In this document: piece after piece, positions 33,628 through 45,485 of the stretch
How the letters are laid out: each line of letters starts with the position of its first letter
How positions within the stretch are numbered: position 1 is the stretch's first letter
Source of the DNA: Acanthosepion pharaonis
Taxonomy: Eukaryota; Mollusca; Cephalopoda; Sepiida; Sepiidae
Reading direction: 5' to 3'
Length of the DNA stretch: 64,000 nt
NCBI GenBank assembly: GCA_903632075.3
Contig: CAHIKZ030005437.1
Location: forward strand, 154,001-218,000
The notes under the pieces: model-generated
Told to the model about the DNA's origin: nothing
Database searches by the model: none
What the model saw: the letters and a program-made list of their open reading frames with translations, nothing else
Position numbers and translations under genes: made by a program

Positions 33628-33629
<2 letters not shown>
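33030..33629 (+). repeat. Dispersed repeat F, two related segments
   Basis: 33141-33262 and 33423-33542 share CCTTTGATTT.AATTAAATTT, AAGGGAATGACT and AGAAGATGGAGRTCAC, so part of the repeat is duplicated in tandem orientation. The end ATTTGTGACACGGAGCA abuts the AT array at 33630. A third, inverted copy starts at about 63775. Class unknown; it may be a LINE or Penelope-like end. Confidence 0.65.

Positions 33630-33691
<62 letters not shown>
33630..33691. repeat. AT microsatellite
   Basis: About 31 AT dinucleotides lying exactly between repeats F and C. Confidence 0.97.
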
Positions 33692-33695
<4 letters not shown>

Positions 33696-34005
33696 TAAAA
33701 TAATAGGAAAGAACAGTGATATTTCTAATTCAGAGTTCTTAGCTTTTATTTTTATTTTTTAAAAAAAGAAACAGTTCTCAGTACGATCCGTAGAGATTAA
33801 TCTTATAATTATTTTATAAAAATATGATTCCATCGTGACACAGAATATCTTATGTTTCAAAACGGAAAACTCCAAATCTATATTAATTTTAAAAATGAAA
33901 TCTACAATACAGAGATTTGTTCCATTATCAAGCGATTTTTAGAATAACTTTCTAAGACATTGATTTACTTAATATTAGCGTATACAAACTTAATATTTTG
34001 TTGGT
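33692..34005 (+). repeat. Dispersed repeat C, single arm
   Basis: Aligns over its whole length with 47880-48185 (TTTAAAATAATAGGAAAG, CAGAGTTCTTAGCTTTTATT, GACACAGAATATCTTATG, TTCCATTATCAAGCGATTTT). Identity looks about 85 percent. The inverted second arm seen at 48.2 kb is absent. Confidence 0.8.
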
Positions 34006-34449
34006 GGGGTTAAAGACAGTTTAATTTTTTTTTTCTTTAGGCGTGGTCAGGTTCTAAACTAACCCTTATATCGCTATGTATTGTGATTGTAAATTCGGTC
34101 AAATTAAGGTGGGGGACTGGTGTGTCTATTCGTTGACATCTATACTTTTTTCTGCAGTTATTTAAGATACAGTCTTATTTTTAAACATTGGGTTTAAGTG
34201 ACAATATATTTGGCTTTTTCATTTTTTTTATTTAATTCTTATTTTTATAAATATTAAGATTTTCTTAAAGGGTGAATTAATTATGATAAAGTCATATTTT
34301 TAATAATATATTTGTTTCTACAAATATAAAGTATTTACTTCATTTTATATTAACTAATAAAGAATATATGGAATTGTAAAATTAATATATTATAATTTAT
34401 TTTCGTATTTATAAAATTTTTATTTATGAACAACTCTAAAAATTAAATA

Positions 34450-34489
<40 letters not shown>

Positions 34490-34990
34490 TCTTAAAATTA
34501 AGAAAAAGGAAATGAATTATCTGTTTAGCCGACTTAAAAGTGCCATCATCAGAGCCAGATGTTTGATAAATTATTCTCTAAGTTTCAAATTTGAAATTCT
34601 TAATATTAGTTTAAGCGTGTTAAAAATTTAAAATTATAATTTTCAACTTAGCATTCATTCACCCTAAAAAGAGTATGGAATCTGATAATAAGTTCAATAG
34701 ATTTATCAAACAACTGGAGCTTTAGTCACTTGATCTTAATTTAGTGAATATTATACCTTTAGTTATCTATTGAGCGCTTTTTGTCAGAAGTTCTGTTGTT
34801 ATTCTTATTTTTTACTTATTAGTTGTGTTTTATGGTAGATGATAGTGTAGGGTGTATTTAATTCTAAGGTTTTATAGTTTATCAACCATTTACTAGAGAT
34901 TATGGATTTGTTGGTAAAAACAGACATCGAGAATCTACAAGAGAATTTCTTTTACGTTTATCATTGATCTGTATCTGATTTTACATATAA
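34006..34990. other. AT-rich; Penelope-like motif near 34540
   Basis: 34456-34486 is a short AT array. Next to it, the minus strand at 34530-34560 reads CTCTGATGATGGCAC and GGCTAAACAG, a decayed CTGATGA...AAAC motif. The rest is unrecognised and very AT-rich. Confidence 0.4.
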
Positions 34991-35093
<103 letters not shown>

Positions 35094-35200
35094 GGCCGAC
35101 AGCCAGACAGAAACCGAGAAAGAAAATAGGTAACTAGGTGGTAATGAGTACAAGTATTATGTTGATATAGACATATTTTAGCGGATTTGTTAAATGCTTT

Positions 35201-35202
<2 letters not shown>

Positions 35203-35287
<85 letters not shown>
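35203..35287. repeat. GT / GA compound microsatellite
   Basis: About 23 GT followed by about 19 GA, 115 bp beyond the previous compound array. Confidence 0.96.
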
Positions 35288-35689
35288 CTTACATACAAGC
35301 TCTCTGTCTGTAAATATCTGCACACACTTATAAAAAAGAATATATACGAAGGGATGAATTTCAAAATATTCGTCTAGCAAACTCTTCCCAAAGCCTGACT
35401 AAATATCACTATTTACATTATTCGGACTATTGTCCCCATCTTTGTCGCCATATTTATTACAAGGATTCGGCCGTTGTACGCTCCGGCCTTCTCCAGGTGG
35501 TTGGATTGTCGAACTGAACCCTTTATTTCGCTCAGTGGGGTAGACTGTTTTAGTTCCACGTGTCATCTCTAATGGATGTCAGTTATCAGTTAACACCTAT
35601 TAATTCCCCTCTCCAAGTTATCCACCCTTGATGTCATGGACCACTATAAGAAAAAAGAAGACATTACTTTCAGGGCGAACATCGACGGT
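35288..35689. other. No gene seen
   Basis: Moderately GC-rich near 35460-35560; unrecognised. Confidence 0.5.
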
Positions 35690-35815
35690 TCGTGAGGGTG
35701 CTGAAAATCTTTCGTTTGGACCAAAAAGGGTTTCAAAAATAAATTTTACTGTTCGATCAAATTTTGAGATGTGCGTTGGGCTAAAAAATCTTTTCCAGCA
35801 CTCTTTCTGTATACC
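35690..35815. mobile_element. MITE family G copy
   Basis: Inverted ends GAGGGTGCTGAAAATCTTTC and (minus strand) AGAGTGCTGGAAAAGATTTT bound about 125 bp. The interior shares GTTTCAAAAATAAATTTTAC and TTCGATCAAATTTT with the copy at 53632-53760. Confidence 0.6.
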
Positions 35816-35825
35816 GAGTTAGAAT

Positions 35826-35876
35826 GCGCGCGCACGCACGCACACACACACACGCACGCGCACACACACACACATT
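35826..35876. repeat. GC/CA microsatellite
   Basis: Alternating GC, GCAC and CA units. Confidence 0.9.
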
Positions 35877-36539
35877 TGTGTATATAAATATTCTTATTTA
35901 ATATAGGAAAGCATTTAAAAAATCCGTTAAAATATGTTTATATCATGATAATACTTGTACTCATTGCCACCTATTTTTTCTACTTCATCCCTAGTCTCAT
36001 ACACAAACGAAAATCATGAATTTAACAATCCATATAGATTATACTTAGCGTCGTACAAGCGTCCATACGTACGTGGATGTTTAATTAAATCCAATATAGG
36101 ATTAAGCAAAATCCTATTCATTTTAAGTGGAGGATGTTAGCTTTCATTTAACAAGTCTCTAATTCTGATGGCTTTTTTTCTCTTCTTTTCAATATCTCAA
36201 GATTTCTTGTCGAAATTTGTTTTTATATACATTACACGTACCTACCTACGTGTTTTTCTGCCTTTCTCGCCTTATATATTCTAATGAATAAAAGGAAGAT
36301 GAAATGATATTTTCTATACTCACTGTTGTTTTTATAACTGAGTTATGCAAGCTCATTGAAGCGCTTAAGAAAAGAATAAAAATCAATGGCCATAAGAAGG
36401 GAAAAAAAGCTAATGATGATGACATCAATAACAGTGATAAAAGTGCAGATTAAAACGAAAGAGAAAATGATGATATAAATAGTAAAGCCATTTATTTACT
36501 AAGAAGTTATGCATTCTATAGTAATAAGATAAAATAAAC
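35877..36539. other. No gene seen
   Basis: A 61-codon plus frame at 35955-36140 has mixed composition but no support. The rest is AT-rich. Confidence 0.45.
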
Positions 36540-36990
36540 CCCCAAAGAATAGGCCTGACTTGGTTGGGAATATGATCCACTGAGAAATGTGAAAGCATTT
36601 TGACCATACAGCAGAGAGTAGAATCTGTCACAGAGAATGAAGTTCATATCCTTTTGGTCTTTGAGAATCAAACAGCACCCCTAACCCATTCCTGAAGACA
36701 GGATCTTGTAGTCATCAACAACAAGAAAATATGTCAGATTGTGGCTATCGATGTTCCAGTGGAATAGAGTAGATCGTATAATTATCTCGAATCTGTCAAA
36801 GAATTGAGGAAGTTTGGGAATATAAAGGTGACAACCGCGTAAGTTGTTTTGTTGAGAACAGTTGTAAAGAATTTCCAATAAATACTGAATGAATTGGAAA
36901 ATAGGAGTAATTGGAACGAAAGTAGTATGAAAAATACCTAGAACAGTAAAGGTGGTTCTAGAGTAAATCTCAATTGAAGCTACCAGTTGC
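36540..36990 (+). pseudogene. LINE C-terminal fragment
   Basis: A plus frame from about 36690 reads RQDLVVINNKKICQIV, then IDVPVE, then YLESVKELRKFGNIKVTTA, NFQ and LNELENRS. This follows the non-LTR element pattern RPDLVVVDKK..C.IVDVAVPGD ... KYLDLARELKKLWNMKVTVI. Stops and a frameshift interrupt it. Upstream homology to 36540 is weaker. It belongs to a different LINE lineage from the other relics in this window. Confidence 0.6.
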
Positions 36991-37420
36991 AACAATCAAT
37001 GAGAGAACAACAACAATAATAACAATAATAATGTAGCAAAATAGCCGCTATAGTCAGGGGGAATAACTACAAATATAACAGAAAAAAATATTCTTTAACA
37101 TATTTCTTCATACATACTGCAACAAATGAGAAATATATTAACACTATTTGCTAATGAAAAAGTTGATGTTACAGAAAAAAAATATTCAAATTCCTAAAAC
37201 AAATAATGAAATCACTTGGGTTGACAGATTTTCTCGATCCACAAGTGTTTCTTCCATTGATTACAAGTACAAAAACTTGTTGGGCCTCTAAACCAAGAAA
37301 AAACCCAGCATGGAACGGGCCATGAGAAAAGCCTGTAGAAATTGATGCCACAGATCTTGAAAGAGTATCTTGTACATTATTGACGTCCACCCCAACGCTG
37401 AGCATCATCCTAAGACGCAA
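36991..37420. other. No supported gene
   Basis: An 83-codon minus frame at 37169-37420 has no recognised motif. Short AAT/AAC runs lie near 37015. Confidence 0.45.
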
Positions 37421-37447
37421 GGGGGTGGGGGTGGGGGGTTTACTGGG
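37421..37447 (+). other. Potential G-quadruplex
   Basis: Four G runs (5, 5, 6 and 3) are separated by loops of 1, 1 and 6 bases, which satisfies the usual intramolecular quadruplex pattern. It sits just upstream of a LINE relic. Confidence 0.6.
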
Positions 37448-37489
37448 AGTGAAAGAAAATGAGAAGACTTTAGGAGAAGTAACCGGAAA

Positions 37490-38040
37490 GGCAATCCTAA
37501 ATAGGAAGCAAGGAATAAATCTCTACCCCTGTTCAAAAGTCGTTTTACACTCCTCCGCCGTCCTGTTATCCTCTACCTTTACATGAGCCAGATCAAGCCA
37601 GAATAGGAATTCTGTTGTCGATAGAATTCAAAAGTGTCTCCGCGTCCTTGTGGGTGACAAATTATTTTCTACACTACAACCCCTTTCTCACGAACGAAAC
37701 GTCGGAAGCGTCTGCAATATCTGTCGCTATTTCCATGGAAAGTATTCAGACCAACTACATTCCTTAGTTCCACCAATTCTAACCTTCACGGCTAAGACCC
37801 GCCATGCTACACACATTATAGCAAACCACCCGCATCCCATTCATATTCCATTGGTGAAATGTTAGTTCCACTAGAGCAGCTTCTTCTGAGGAACCACTGC
37901 TTCGTGGAACCGAGTCCCAAGAGTATGCTTCCTCGATTGCTACAATCTTAACCGGTTCATGTGTAGGGATAACCGTTATCTTCCTCACATAGCCGCATAA
38001 ATTTTGCCTCTTACTCTGTAATCCTCTACCATCATCGCCA
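37490..38040 (+). pseudogene. LINE 3' end (jockey/CR1-like)
   Basis: Plus frames read LYPCSKVVLHSS, DRIQKCLRVLVGDKLFSTLQ (with a frame change), ERNVGSVCNICRYFHGKYSD, QLHSLVPPILTFTAKTRHAT and, after another break, SWNRVPRVCFLDCYNLNRFM. This is the thumb and C terminus of the same LINE group as 22985-23400. Frameshifts and stops show it is dead. An A run at 38039 may be its tail. Confidence 0.75.
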
Positions 38041-38319
38041 AAAAAAAAACCCCCAAAAAACTAGATAAATGCGAATGTATAATAATAATACTATAGCTAT
38101 TATTACTATTTCTACTTATAATAATAATAATAATAATAAATTACTAAAATCAGGTAGAATATCGGGAAGAGTGCTGGAGTACATATTTGACTTACTGTCA
38201 CTTGATCTTCATAAAATACTAAATAAAATACTAATAGAATAATAATCATTATAAAAGCAAATGACTATTTACAAATAAATGATGTCATAGGAAGCATCTA
38301 ATTATTTGAAGAATAGATG
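38041..38319. other. AAT-rich simple sequence
   Basis: A short AAT microsatellite lies at 38116-38140. Otherwise AT-rich. Confidence 0.6.
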
Positions 38320-38592
38320 GCAAAAAGTCAGTCAGTTACGTGGCATGCATGATCATGTGTCTTTCGATACATGACTGACGTGGAAGATTTTTTCCTGTTG
38401 TAGGCTGTCATTTCTTTCTACGGTAGACCAGTTGTCATCCAAAGCTATAGAACTCAGTCTGTCTTGCTATTTACCCATAACGTCGATTCATACTTTTCGC
38501 AAGGGTATTAGCACGTAAGTGAATGTAATAGATCCGACTGGAATTCGAACTCGTCTCTCCGATTCCTAATCCATTACTCCACCGTGCCTCCA
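38320..38592 (-). repeat. Beta SINE, near full length
   Basis: The tRNA-like head on the minus strand (GGCACGGTGGAGTAATGG, then AGTTCGAATTCCAGTCGG at 38535-38552) is followed by the body and tail shared with 45235-45485, including GAAAGAAATGACAGCC and ATCGAAAGACACATGATC-type segments. About 270 bp. Confidence 0.8.
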
Positions 38593-39034
38593 CAAAAAAA
38601 AAGGTAGCTGATTTTAATTCTGATGTTTAATTGCTGGTTTCAGCACTTGCAAGCATTTATAAGAGAGATATTTCTCTTGGTTTCAGTGCGCCTTATACTT
38701 AGAGATAAGAAACATACCAAATTATCCCTTGGATCGAATTTAATTATCCAAATAACATGTAGCAGGTTACAGTGAGAAATATCGTACCAGAAACAGCGGG
38801 TAACATCTGATTTGATTTATCTTTCAAGTACAATCAGTTAGGATAATTATCATGTTAATATTCGTTTTAGGAGTGCTGTAAAAGATTTAATTTATAGCGA
38901 TAGCGATGACGATAGAGATAACAAAATGGGATCAAATTTAGGTACGATTGATAACAAAGAAAATACGAATAAAACTTTCAGGAAAACATTCGTGAAGAGG
39001 AAAATAATAGAATGAAAAGCAGTTGAAAAGTTAC

Positions 39035-39041
<7 letters not shown>
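38593..39041. other. No gene seen
   Basis: Unrecognised AT-rich sequence. Confidence 0.5.
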
Positions 39042-39082
<41 letters not shown>

Positions 39083-39565
39083 CAATAAACGTGCAATCAA
39101 TTTACAAATACATGAATTATTCACACAAAACTAATGCAAAGGTTAATGATTTAAATGGCGAGACATCCATCATCGCAAACAATTCAAATAGTACACAAAA
39201 CCTCCAGATCCGTTATGAATCAAATTGATCCTTGTTTATATAAATTTCTGCCGTATTAGCGCGTCAATTTTTACTACAAGCTTTCGTCTGTTAGCATCTT
39301 CGGATATATAATAGATGTTGTTCTTGTTTTTTCTCTTAGTAATAAGAGGACAAAAAAAATAACAACATTATTATAAAAAATTTGAAATCAAACTCAGCGA
39401 ACTTTGGCGCGTTCAAAACCAATAACTCATTTACGGCAGAATTTTATATAAACAAGGATCAATTCATTCATAACGGATCTTATTTTTGTGTACTATTTGA
39501 ATTGTTTGCGATGATGGATGCCTCGCCATTTAAATCATTAACCTTGCATTAGTTTTGTGTGAATA

Positions 39566-39645
<80 letters not shown>
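39042..39645. mobile_element. Palindromic element flanked by AT arrays
   Basis: The left arm 39084-39260 and right arm 39415-39568 are inverted copies (ATTCACACAAAACTAATGCA, GATTTAAATGGCGAG, ATCATCGCAAACAATTC, AACAAGGATCAATT). The outer ends are AT arrays (39042-39080; 39570-39622 plus a GA run). Near the centre, minus-strand CCGAAGATGCTAACAGACG then AAAGC (39283-39304) is a Penelope-like or hammerhead-like motif. No coding capacity. Confidence 0.65.
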
Positions 39646-39647
<2 letters not shown>

Positions 39648-39715
39648 TTACGTATAACTATTAGGCTTATGACTCACAGTAGCACATGCATACACACATA
39701 TAGGGTCTGATTAAG

Positions 39716-40470
39716 GTTATCTTCATCAATGACTAGGTGTTTATGTTGATGATATTACTATTTACTCCTGTAAGTCAGATAGGTCGACAAACTAAAACTG
39801 GCAACTGCTCTCGAAAACGATCTCCAAATCCGTTGTTATCTGGGGCAAGAAATGGCTGATGTTAACCTCCAGAAGAGTAACTCATTGCGCCTTCTTGGTC
39901 TCACGTTTTCTACTGACTTGAAGCGGAGCGATTATCTTGAATTAACAGCCAGGTCTGCTGCTAAGAAAGCTCGTTTACTGTGTCGTGTCAGACCTTTTGT
40001 TTTCGTTAGAATCCATCTTGCACATTTATAAATCTTCCATTCGGCCGTGCATTGGATATTGTTGCCATATATTGTCAGCTGCTCCAGGTTTATATCTCAA
40101 GAATCTTAACAAAATCTGAACTGTCATCTCGATTTCAGCTGCGAGACGTAGTTTCCCTCCGTCTTTTCTATAAATATTTCCATTGCAGTTGTTCTAATGA
40201 GCTCTCGTCCCTGCTACCTTGACCGCGTGAATTTAAGCGTACTACTAGATTGGATACGAGGAGTCATTATTTTATTAAGTTCTATTCTAATAGTTTCATT
40301 CCTTGTATTTCTCAGCACTGGAATTCGATTCCGGTTTTTTGTCTCTCTGCCACCTAGAATCTTCAAAAAGTTTAAATGGTAGACATTGCATTTAAAATGT
40401 TGCAATCTTCTATTTTCTTGGATCCTCTTCTTTATTGTCGTTTATCTTCACTAATGTCTTCTCATTCTCT
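39716..40470 (+). pseudogene. LINE reverse transcriptase, 3' part
   Basis: VYVDDITIYS at 39739-39768 carries the YVDD catalytic motif. It is followed, after a stop, by LATALENDLQIRCYLGQEMA, SLRLLGLTFSTDLKRSDYLE and ARSAAKKARLLCRVRPF, then KSSIRPCIGYCCHILSAAP-like sequence in another frame, NELSSLLP and HWNSIPVF. This covers the end of the palm, the thumb and the C terminus of a jockey/CR1-like element. Many stops and frameshifts. Confidence 0.8.
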
Positions 40471-40974
40471 CTTCCAATCACAGAAATTCCTTTCTTGGGA
40501 TGAAATCATAAAAACAATTCATATCGTTCAAATATCTACCACTTTATGTAGTAAATATGTGGTAATTTAATGAGAACCAGGAACTTGTTATTTTACACAA
40601 TCGACATGATACCAAATTTTAAAATTACAATGCAAGAGTTTGAATGAGGACCGAGAAGCAAGAGAATGAAATTAGAATATTTTGGACGTTCAAAAACGTT
40701 CCTATGATTTGTGCAACAAAGTGCGTTGATCGACAAATGTCACTTTAAATAAAGTATTTAGTGTCGCGGTACCAGCAGGTCAGTTTCGATGTTGTACTTG
40801 TGGAGGCCATTAGCTGGATTGAAAAGTCACTTTAGACATCATATGGGACAATAAAATATATGAGGATGTCGTTCCCTTTATATCTGAGAGGTGGTCGAAC
40901 ATTAGTTCACATTCATGTATGTTCTTTTATTTTCTTAACTTTTTTGAAACCTAAGTAACATGCCAAAAATATAT
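40471..40974. other. No gene seen
   Basis: Unrecognised. TTTGTGCAACAAAGTGCGTT near 40720 may belong to an old repeat. Confidence 0.45.
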
Positions 40975-41430
40975 TAGGGCCCTGGAAAGATTCCATCAAA
41001 GCTGCTTATGTGCCATTCTCAAAACCAGACACAGATGTTTTGGGTCTAGCATTGAAGTAGAAATCCATAAGCACAGCCTATGTTGGATGGGTCATTTGAT
41101 TAGAGAGGATGATAAGCACATACCAAAACAAATAATGTTTGAACAGATAAAGGTAGCTAAATGGCTACACCATAAACCAAAACGTGTTTTAAGGATTCAA
41201 CAGACAGATTCTAAAATAAATCAGTAAAAATAGGGGATGATGCTACAGGTCGATTAAAAGAAAGATATCTATGAGGGAGCCAAACACTTGGAAGAAACAG
41301 GTGCAGCCATGCAAGTCCAAAAAGGGTTACAAAGATGGATTGCTAAAAAGTGTGACAATGCACTTTTTGTGTATGATATTTGTAGATATATCTGCAGTTC
41401 TCAAACTGGTCTTATTTGTTATGTGTAGCC
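40975..41430 (+). pseudogene. LINE C terminus with zinc-finger-like end
   Basis: Plus frames read RALERFHQSCLCAILKTRHR, EVEIHKHSLCWMGHLIREDD and KHIPKQIMFEQI, the region that usually reads LERFHQRCLR.IL ... LRW.GH..RM.D.R.PKQ in non-LTR elements. It then gives LQRWIAKKC and CRYICSSQTGLICYV, a degraded C2H2-type finger typical of the protein end. The middle (GKR..G.P..RYKD) is deleted or scrambled. Confidence 0.7.
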
Positions 41431-42008
41431 ATACCCTAAGACCTCCAACTGAGTACATGCAATTAATTTCTTTAGAAATTAACTTGCCCAATTTTAAAGT
41501 ATGTAGAAATAGGTGCGGATTAACTAGACACGTGAAACCGCAAAATTTCAATGTACCCTCTAATAATCAATCAAAACAAGAGTTTTTCTGAGGACTTAGT
41601 GGATAAGAGTGTAAATCCTTTGCAGGACTTAAGAGCTCACAATTTATAGGCCACTTGGTCATGTTTCACTGATTTTATTCAAATCTTTTACTATGTAATT
41701 CATATTTATTTTTTTATTTTGTAGCTTAATATTTCAATTTTTACATAGTAATTTATTTTGTATATAATTTTAATCAAACAAATCTATTTTTGTGACGTAC
41801 ATGTATGATTTAGTGTAAGTTTAGTGTCAATAGTCAATATTTAAAATTTATGTTAATGTATGAGAAATTGTCATACTCCATTAATACTTACCTGGCACAT
41901 GCTGGGTAGAGTTTATTATCTCTCAGTTGCGTCTTGTCTTCGGACAAAGTACGACTCAATTGTGATTCTGTCTATGGACAGAAACGAAACTGAAGAAAAT
42001 AAATACGT
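41431..42008. other. No supported gene
   Basis: AT-rich LINE 3' flank, then unrecognised sequence. A 70-codon plus frame at 41860-42072 overlaps repeat E and is not supported. Confidence 0.45.
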
Positions 42009-42190
42009 GGAGGTGCCAGGTCCTAGGGAAAAGTTGCACGAGGCTAATTACCCCCACTGCACTAAAGAGTAGAAATATTGGTAGTCAACGGTTGCGGGGG
42101 CTGGGTAATTTTTGTTCTTGGCCCGGGTGTACCAGCCCGGGTTCCCCACATTAAACCCGACCTTGTGTTACGTCCTGTCACAGTGGAGAG
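42009..42190 (+). repeat. Dispersed repeat E
   Basis: Partner of 9997-10160 (see shared blocks there). The middle contains CCCGGGTGTACCAGCCCGGG, a perfect inverted pair of CCCGGG/CCCGGG flanks. Confidence 0.55.
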
Positions 42191-43999
42191 GCTAGAATAA
42201 ATAACCATAGTCTATTAATAAGTTATGTGTGCATATCTGAATGTTTACTGCTTATTTTAAGAGTTGGCCACTTCGTTTTTGTTAATCAGCCATCTTCTAT
42301 ACTTCTATAAAATCTACGACTCCGATTGCATCTGGTTATGTAGACTAATTCTTCTGTTTAGGTAAATATTATCCTTTTGCCTAGGAAAATGCAATTGTTC
42401 TGTGAAAAGCCATTTCTGATTTTAAACATAGCTTCAAACAGAGGCGCATATCTTCTTAAAAAAAAACCTCATAGATTTGTGTGTTTAAAGCACGTGATGT
42501 GTCTGCTCATAGGCAAAAACTCATTCAGGTGCAATAGTATTGGATGCAGTGGTGAGTGTGGGTCCGTAGTTCGGTTTAAAATACACATTTGTACTGTGTA
42601 CTGGTAAAACTGTTGAATGGCACGATACCAAGTGATGGCTTTATTCAGAAACGAGAAAGCAGCCATCATACATGTATATTTCACATGTATAATATAATCA
42701 ATTTACATATACATAATTATGTGCAATTTTTGTGTGTGACTGGTTTCGTCCTAACATTGTTTTGGTGTATAAAAATGTACCATTATCACCAATATACATA
42801 ATTATAAAAGAAATTGATACATAGATGCATATGAATATGATCGAATTGTATTCGCAATTACAGACACAAGCCGACAAACTCATTTTATAGTCTGTATATA
42901 AATAGAAGACAAATGTTTAAAAAAATGAAGCAACACTAAATAAAAGAATTCAACGTGTCTCATTATATGCGCCAGTAACTCTTTTTGGACCGAAATATGT
43001 AAGAGATTTTAAAAAAAATCGAATATTTATTTTTTTCAAAAGAAGATGCGTTTATAAGTCACCATTTATAGAAATAGACATTCACAGAAACAGATCTGAC
43101 TAAGTGCACATGCACTTGGGTATGACATCTATATGTTTACGAATAATATTATTTAGTAAATTAATTGACATTTTGTAATTAGAGAACATTTACTAATTGA
43201 TAAAACAATAACTGTGTCCATAATGATAAACCTTTAGGTTAATAGCACATGTTTTTGAATATGTATTGTAGTTTGCTATTATGATTCTTTTACTGTCGTG
43301 TTCTTTTGTTGCGTTGAAACTCTGGAGTTTTTGGTCGCCAGGAGATATCTTTCACAGAAGATGAATTGTGTTCGTTGAAAAACTTCAATAACTTTTTGGG
43401 GGAAAAATATGGACGAGTAAAAATAAAATAAAATAAAATGACTGTGGGTGAAAATGTTGAGAACATTGATTGCTGTTTTTATTTAGAATAAAAATAAGAA
43501 GAACAACGCATAAATAATTGCAACTTTCGTTTTATTCTCTACGGAAATCAGGAACCATTTATTTAAAAATACGAATAGGTGCTGCGTTGAGAAATCGGTG
43601 TTGTAAGTTGGGTTAGTCTATAACGTCTCCTATTACGCGTCGTACAAGCTCATTCCCCGTGACCAGATTATCGGATCCCTCATTCCATTCTATCTTCTGC
43701 TGTCCGAATATATCAGGTCACTTTATTTCTTTAAATTTATTTAACTAATTAGTATAAAAACACATTTATATTGGTTTCAACATCATAGAATCTTAAGTAA
43801 GGTATTTTAGAAGATTATTTTCGAATTCTAACGGCCATTAAATTCAAAGATTAGAGACACGATCCATTGGTGTAAATTATCGGACTTTATTTTTTCCCTT
43901 CCGTATATTTTTTCTTTTCCCCTTCTTTCGATCATCTTATGTGTAATTCTTGATTCATTTTGCATATATGAGTTAAGATATTTTTTTTAATACATGCAG
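42191..43999. other. Long stretch without recognisable features
   Basis: Short frames near 42377-42801 and 42698-42883 are not supported. No repeat family of this window was found here. Confidence 0.45.
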
Positions 44000-44075
44000 A
44001 TGGTAAAGCAGCTGTTCTGGATGAACAGATTCCTGAAAATAAGAAATTCGAGTTCAAAACTCTGGATTTACTAAC
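44000..44075 (+). repeat. Possible SINE head
   Basis: GATGGTAAAGCAGCTG (A-box-like) and GAGTTCAAAACTC (B-box-like) at suitable spacing, without a recognisable body. Confidence 0.4.
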
Positions 44076-45037
44076 AATCGTAAAATGAATTTCCAGGAGT
44101 AAAACGAAACTGAAATTGAAACGAAAACTACTATTAAAAATTAATATTTGACAATATTGGAATTAAAATAATCTTGTGTGTAATCAGACGTTGAAAATCT
44201 GTGGGATTATGAAGAAAAATAATCAAACAACCGAAAAAGAAATGGTAAAAGATAAGAATAATTAATTCTGAAAAACCAGATCTCAAAATAACAAGTAATT
44301 AAAATTTCAATGCTTCTGGGAGAAATATGTTTAATAAAACAAGCTATTTTGAATTCTCGCAACAGTAAAAGTTGACACATTCTAGCAGTGTCCCGAAATT
44401 CTTTAGTCTCACCTGCTCATGCTGCATGCGTTTGGATGACTCAACCCTGAGGTTAGTGCTACCAAATTTGGAATTTCACTACTTAACACTCATGGGGATA
44501 TTAAAAAAAAAAAATAAGCTGGTTTAACTGAGGTTTTTAGTTAGAAGAAAGTAAATTCAAAATTTACAAGCATTTTATTTTCAAATGTATCCCAAATCGT
44601 TACTTTTAGCCCAATTAATGAACTCTTTCCTTGGAGACAGGCCTCCAGGAACTATGTTTATACTTAGAATTATTGATCTTCGGCCATAGATAGCCAGTAA
44701 CCACGAGCAATACTAGGTAAGTATAAATTTTAAAGAAGCTATGATAAAGGCATAGGTAAGTTAACAATTTGGCGTAGAATTAATGCTTATAAATGTGTGC
44801 ATTTCTCTGAGATTCGGTTTATAAAAGATATTTATATAGTTAGATTTTCTAACGTTAGTTTGACCCTAAGCCAGATAAGGAAATATCCTAAGAAGATTAT
44901 GTTACACTAATATTTCAAGTGAAGAAAACCTGTTTATCTTGAGATTTACCATGCAATAATCTTGTTTTTTTACATGGATTCGAACATTGACTCCTGGCGT
45001 CAGTAACCAATTCTCTGGTACAATATAGATATGTAAC

Positions 45038-45039
<2 letters not shown>
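44076..45039. other. No gene seen
   Basis: AT-rich sequence. Confidence 0.5.
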
Positions 45040-45110
<71 letters not shown>

Positions 45111-45119
45111 ACGTACGTA
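45040..45119. repeat. CA / ACGT microsatellite
   Basis: About 34 CA dinucleotides followed by three ACGT units. Confidence 0.97.
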
Positions 45120-45234
45120 AATAATATAAAAGTTTAGTTTCCTTTCGTCGTTTATCGTGTTTACATTTGTTTCTTCAAAATTCCAGAAAAAATCTTGAAC
45201 CTGAATATAATATCTTTTGGTAATATTAAGCCGG

Positions 45235-45485
45235 AATTGGAGATCCGAATTCGAATTCCAGTCGAATGCATTACATTCACTTATGGAAAAGGTATGAATC
45301 CTCTTCTCTACTCCCAGCTATGGATAAATAGCAGGACAGACCGGGTTTTATAGCCTTGGATGGTAACTGGTCTACCGCAGAAAGAAATCGCAACCTACTG
45401 CTGGAAAAATCTGACTCGTCAGTCATATATCGAAAGATACATGATCGCCTAATCGTGTATCATGCATGGCACATAACTGACTGAA
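45235..45485 (+). repeat. Beta SINE
   Basis: GAATTCGAATTCCAGTCGAA (B box, 45247-45266), ATTACATTCACTTATG, CCCAGCTATGGATAAATAGC, GGTTTTATAGCCTTGGATGG, CTGGTCTACCGCAGAAAG and the tail with ATCGAAAGATACATGATC. The A box is degraded. Confidence 0.8.
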
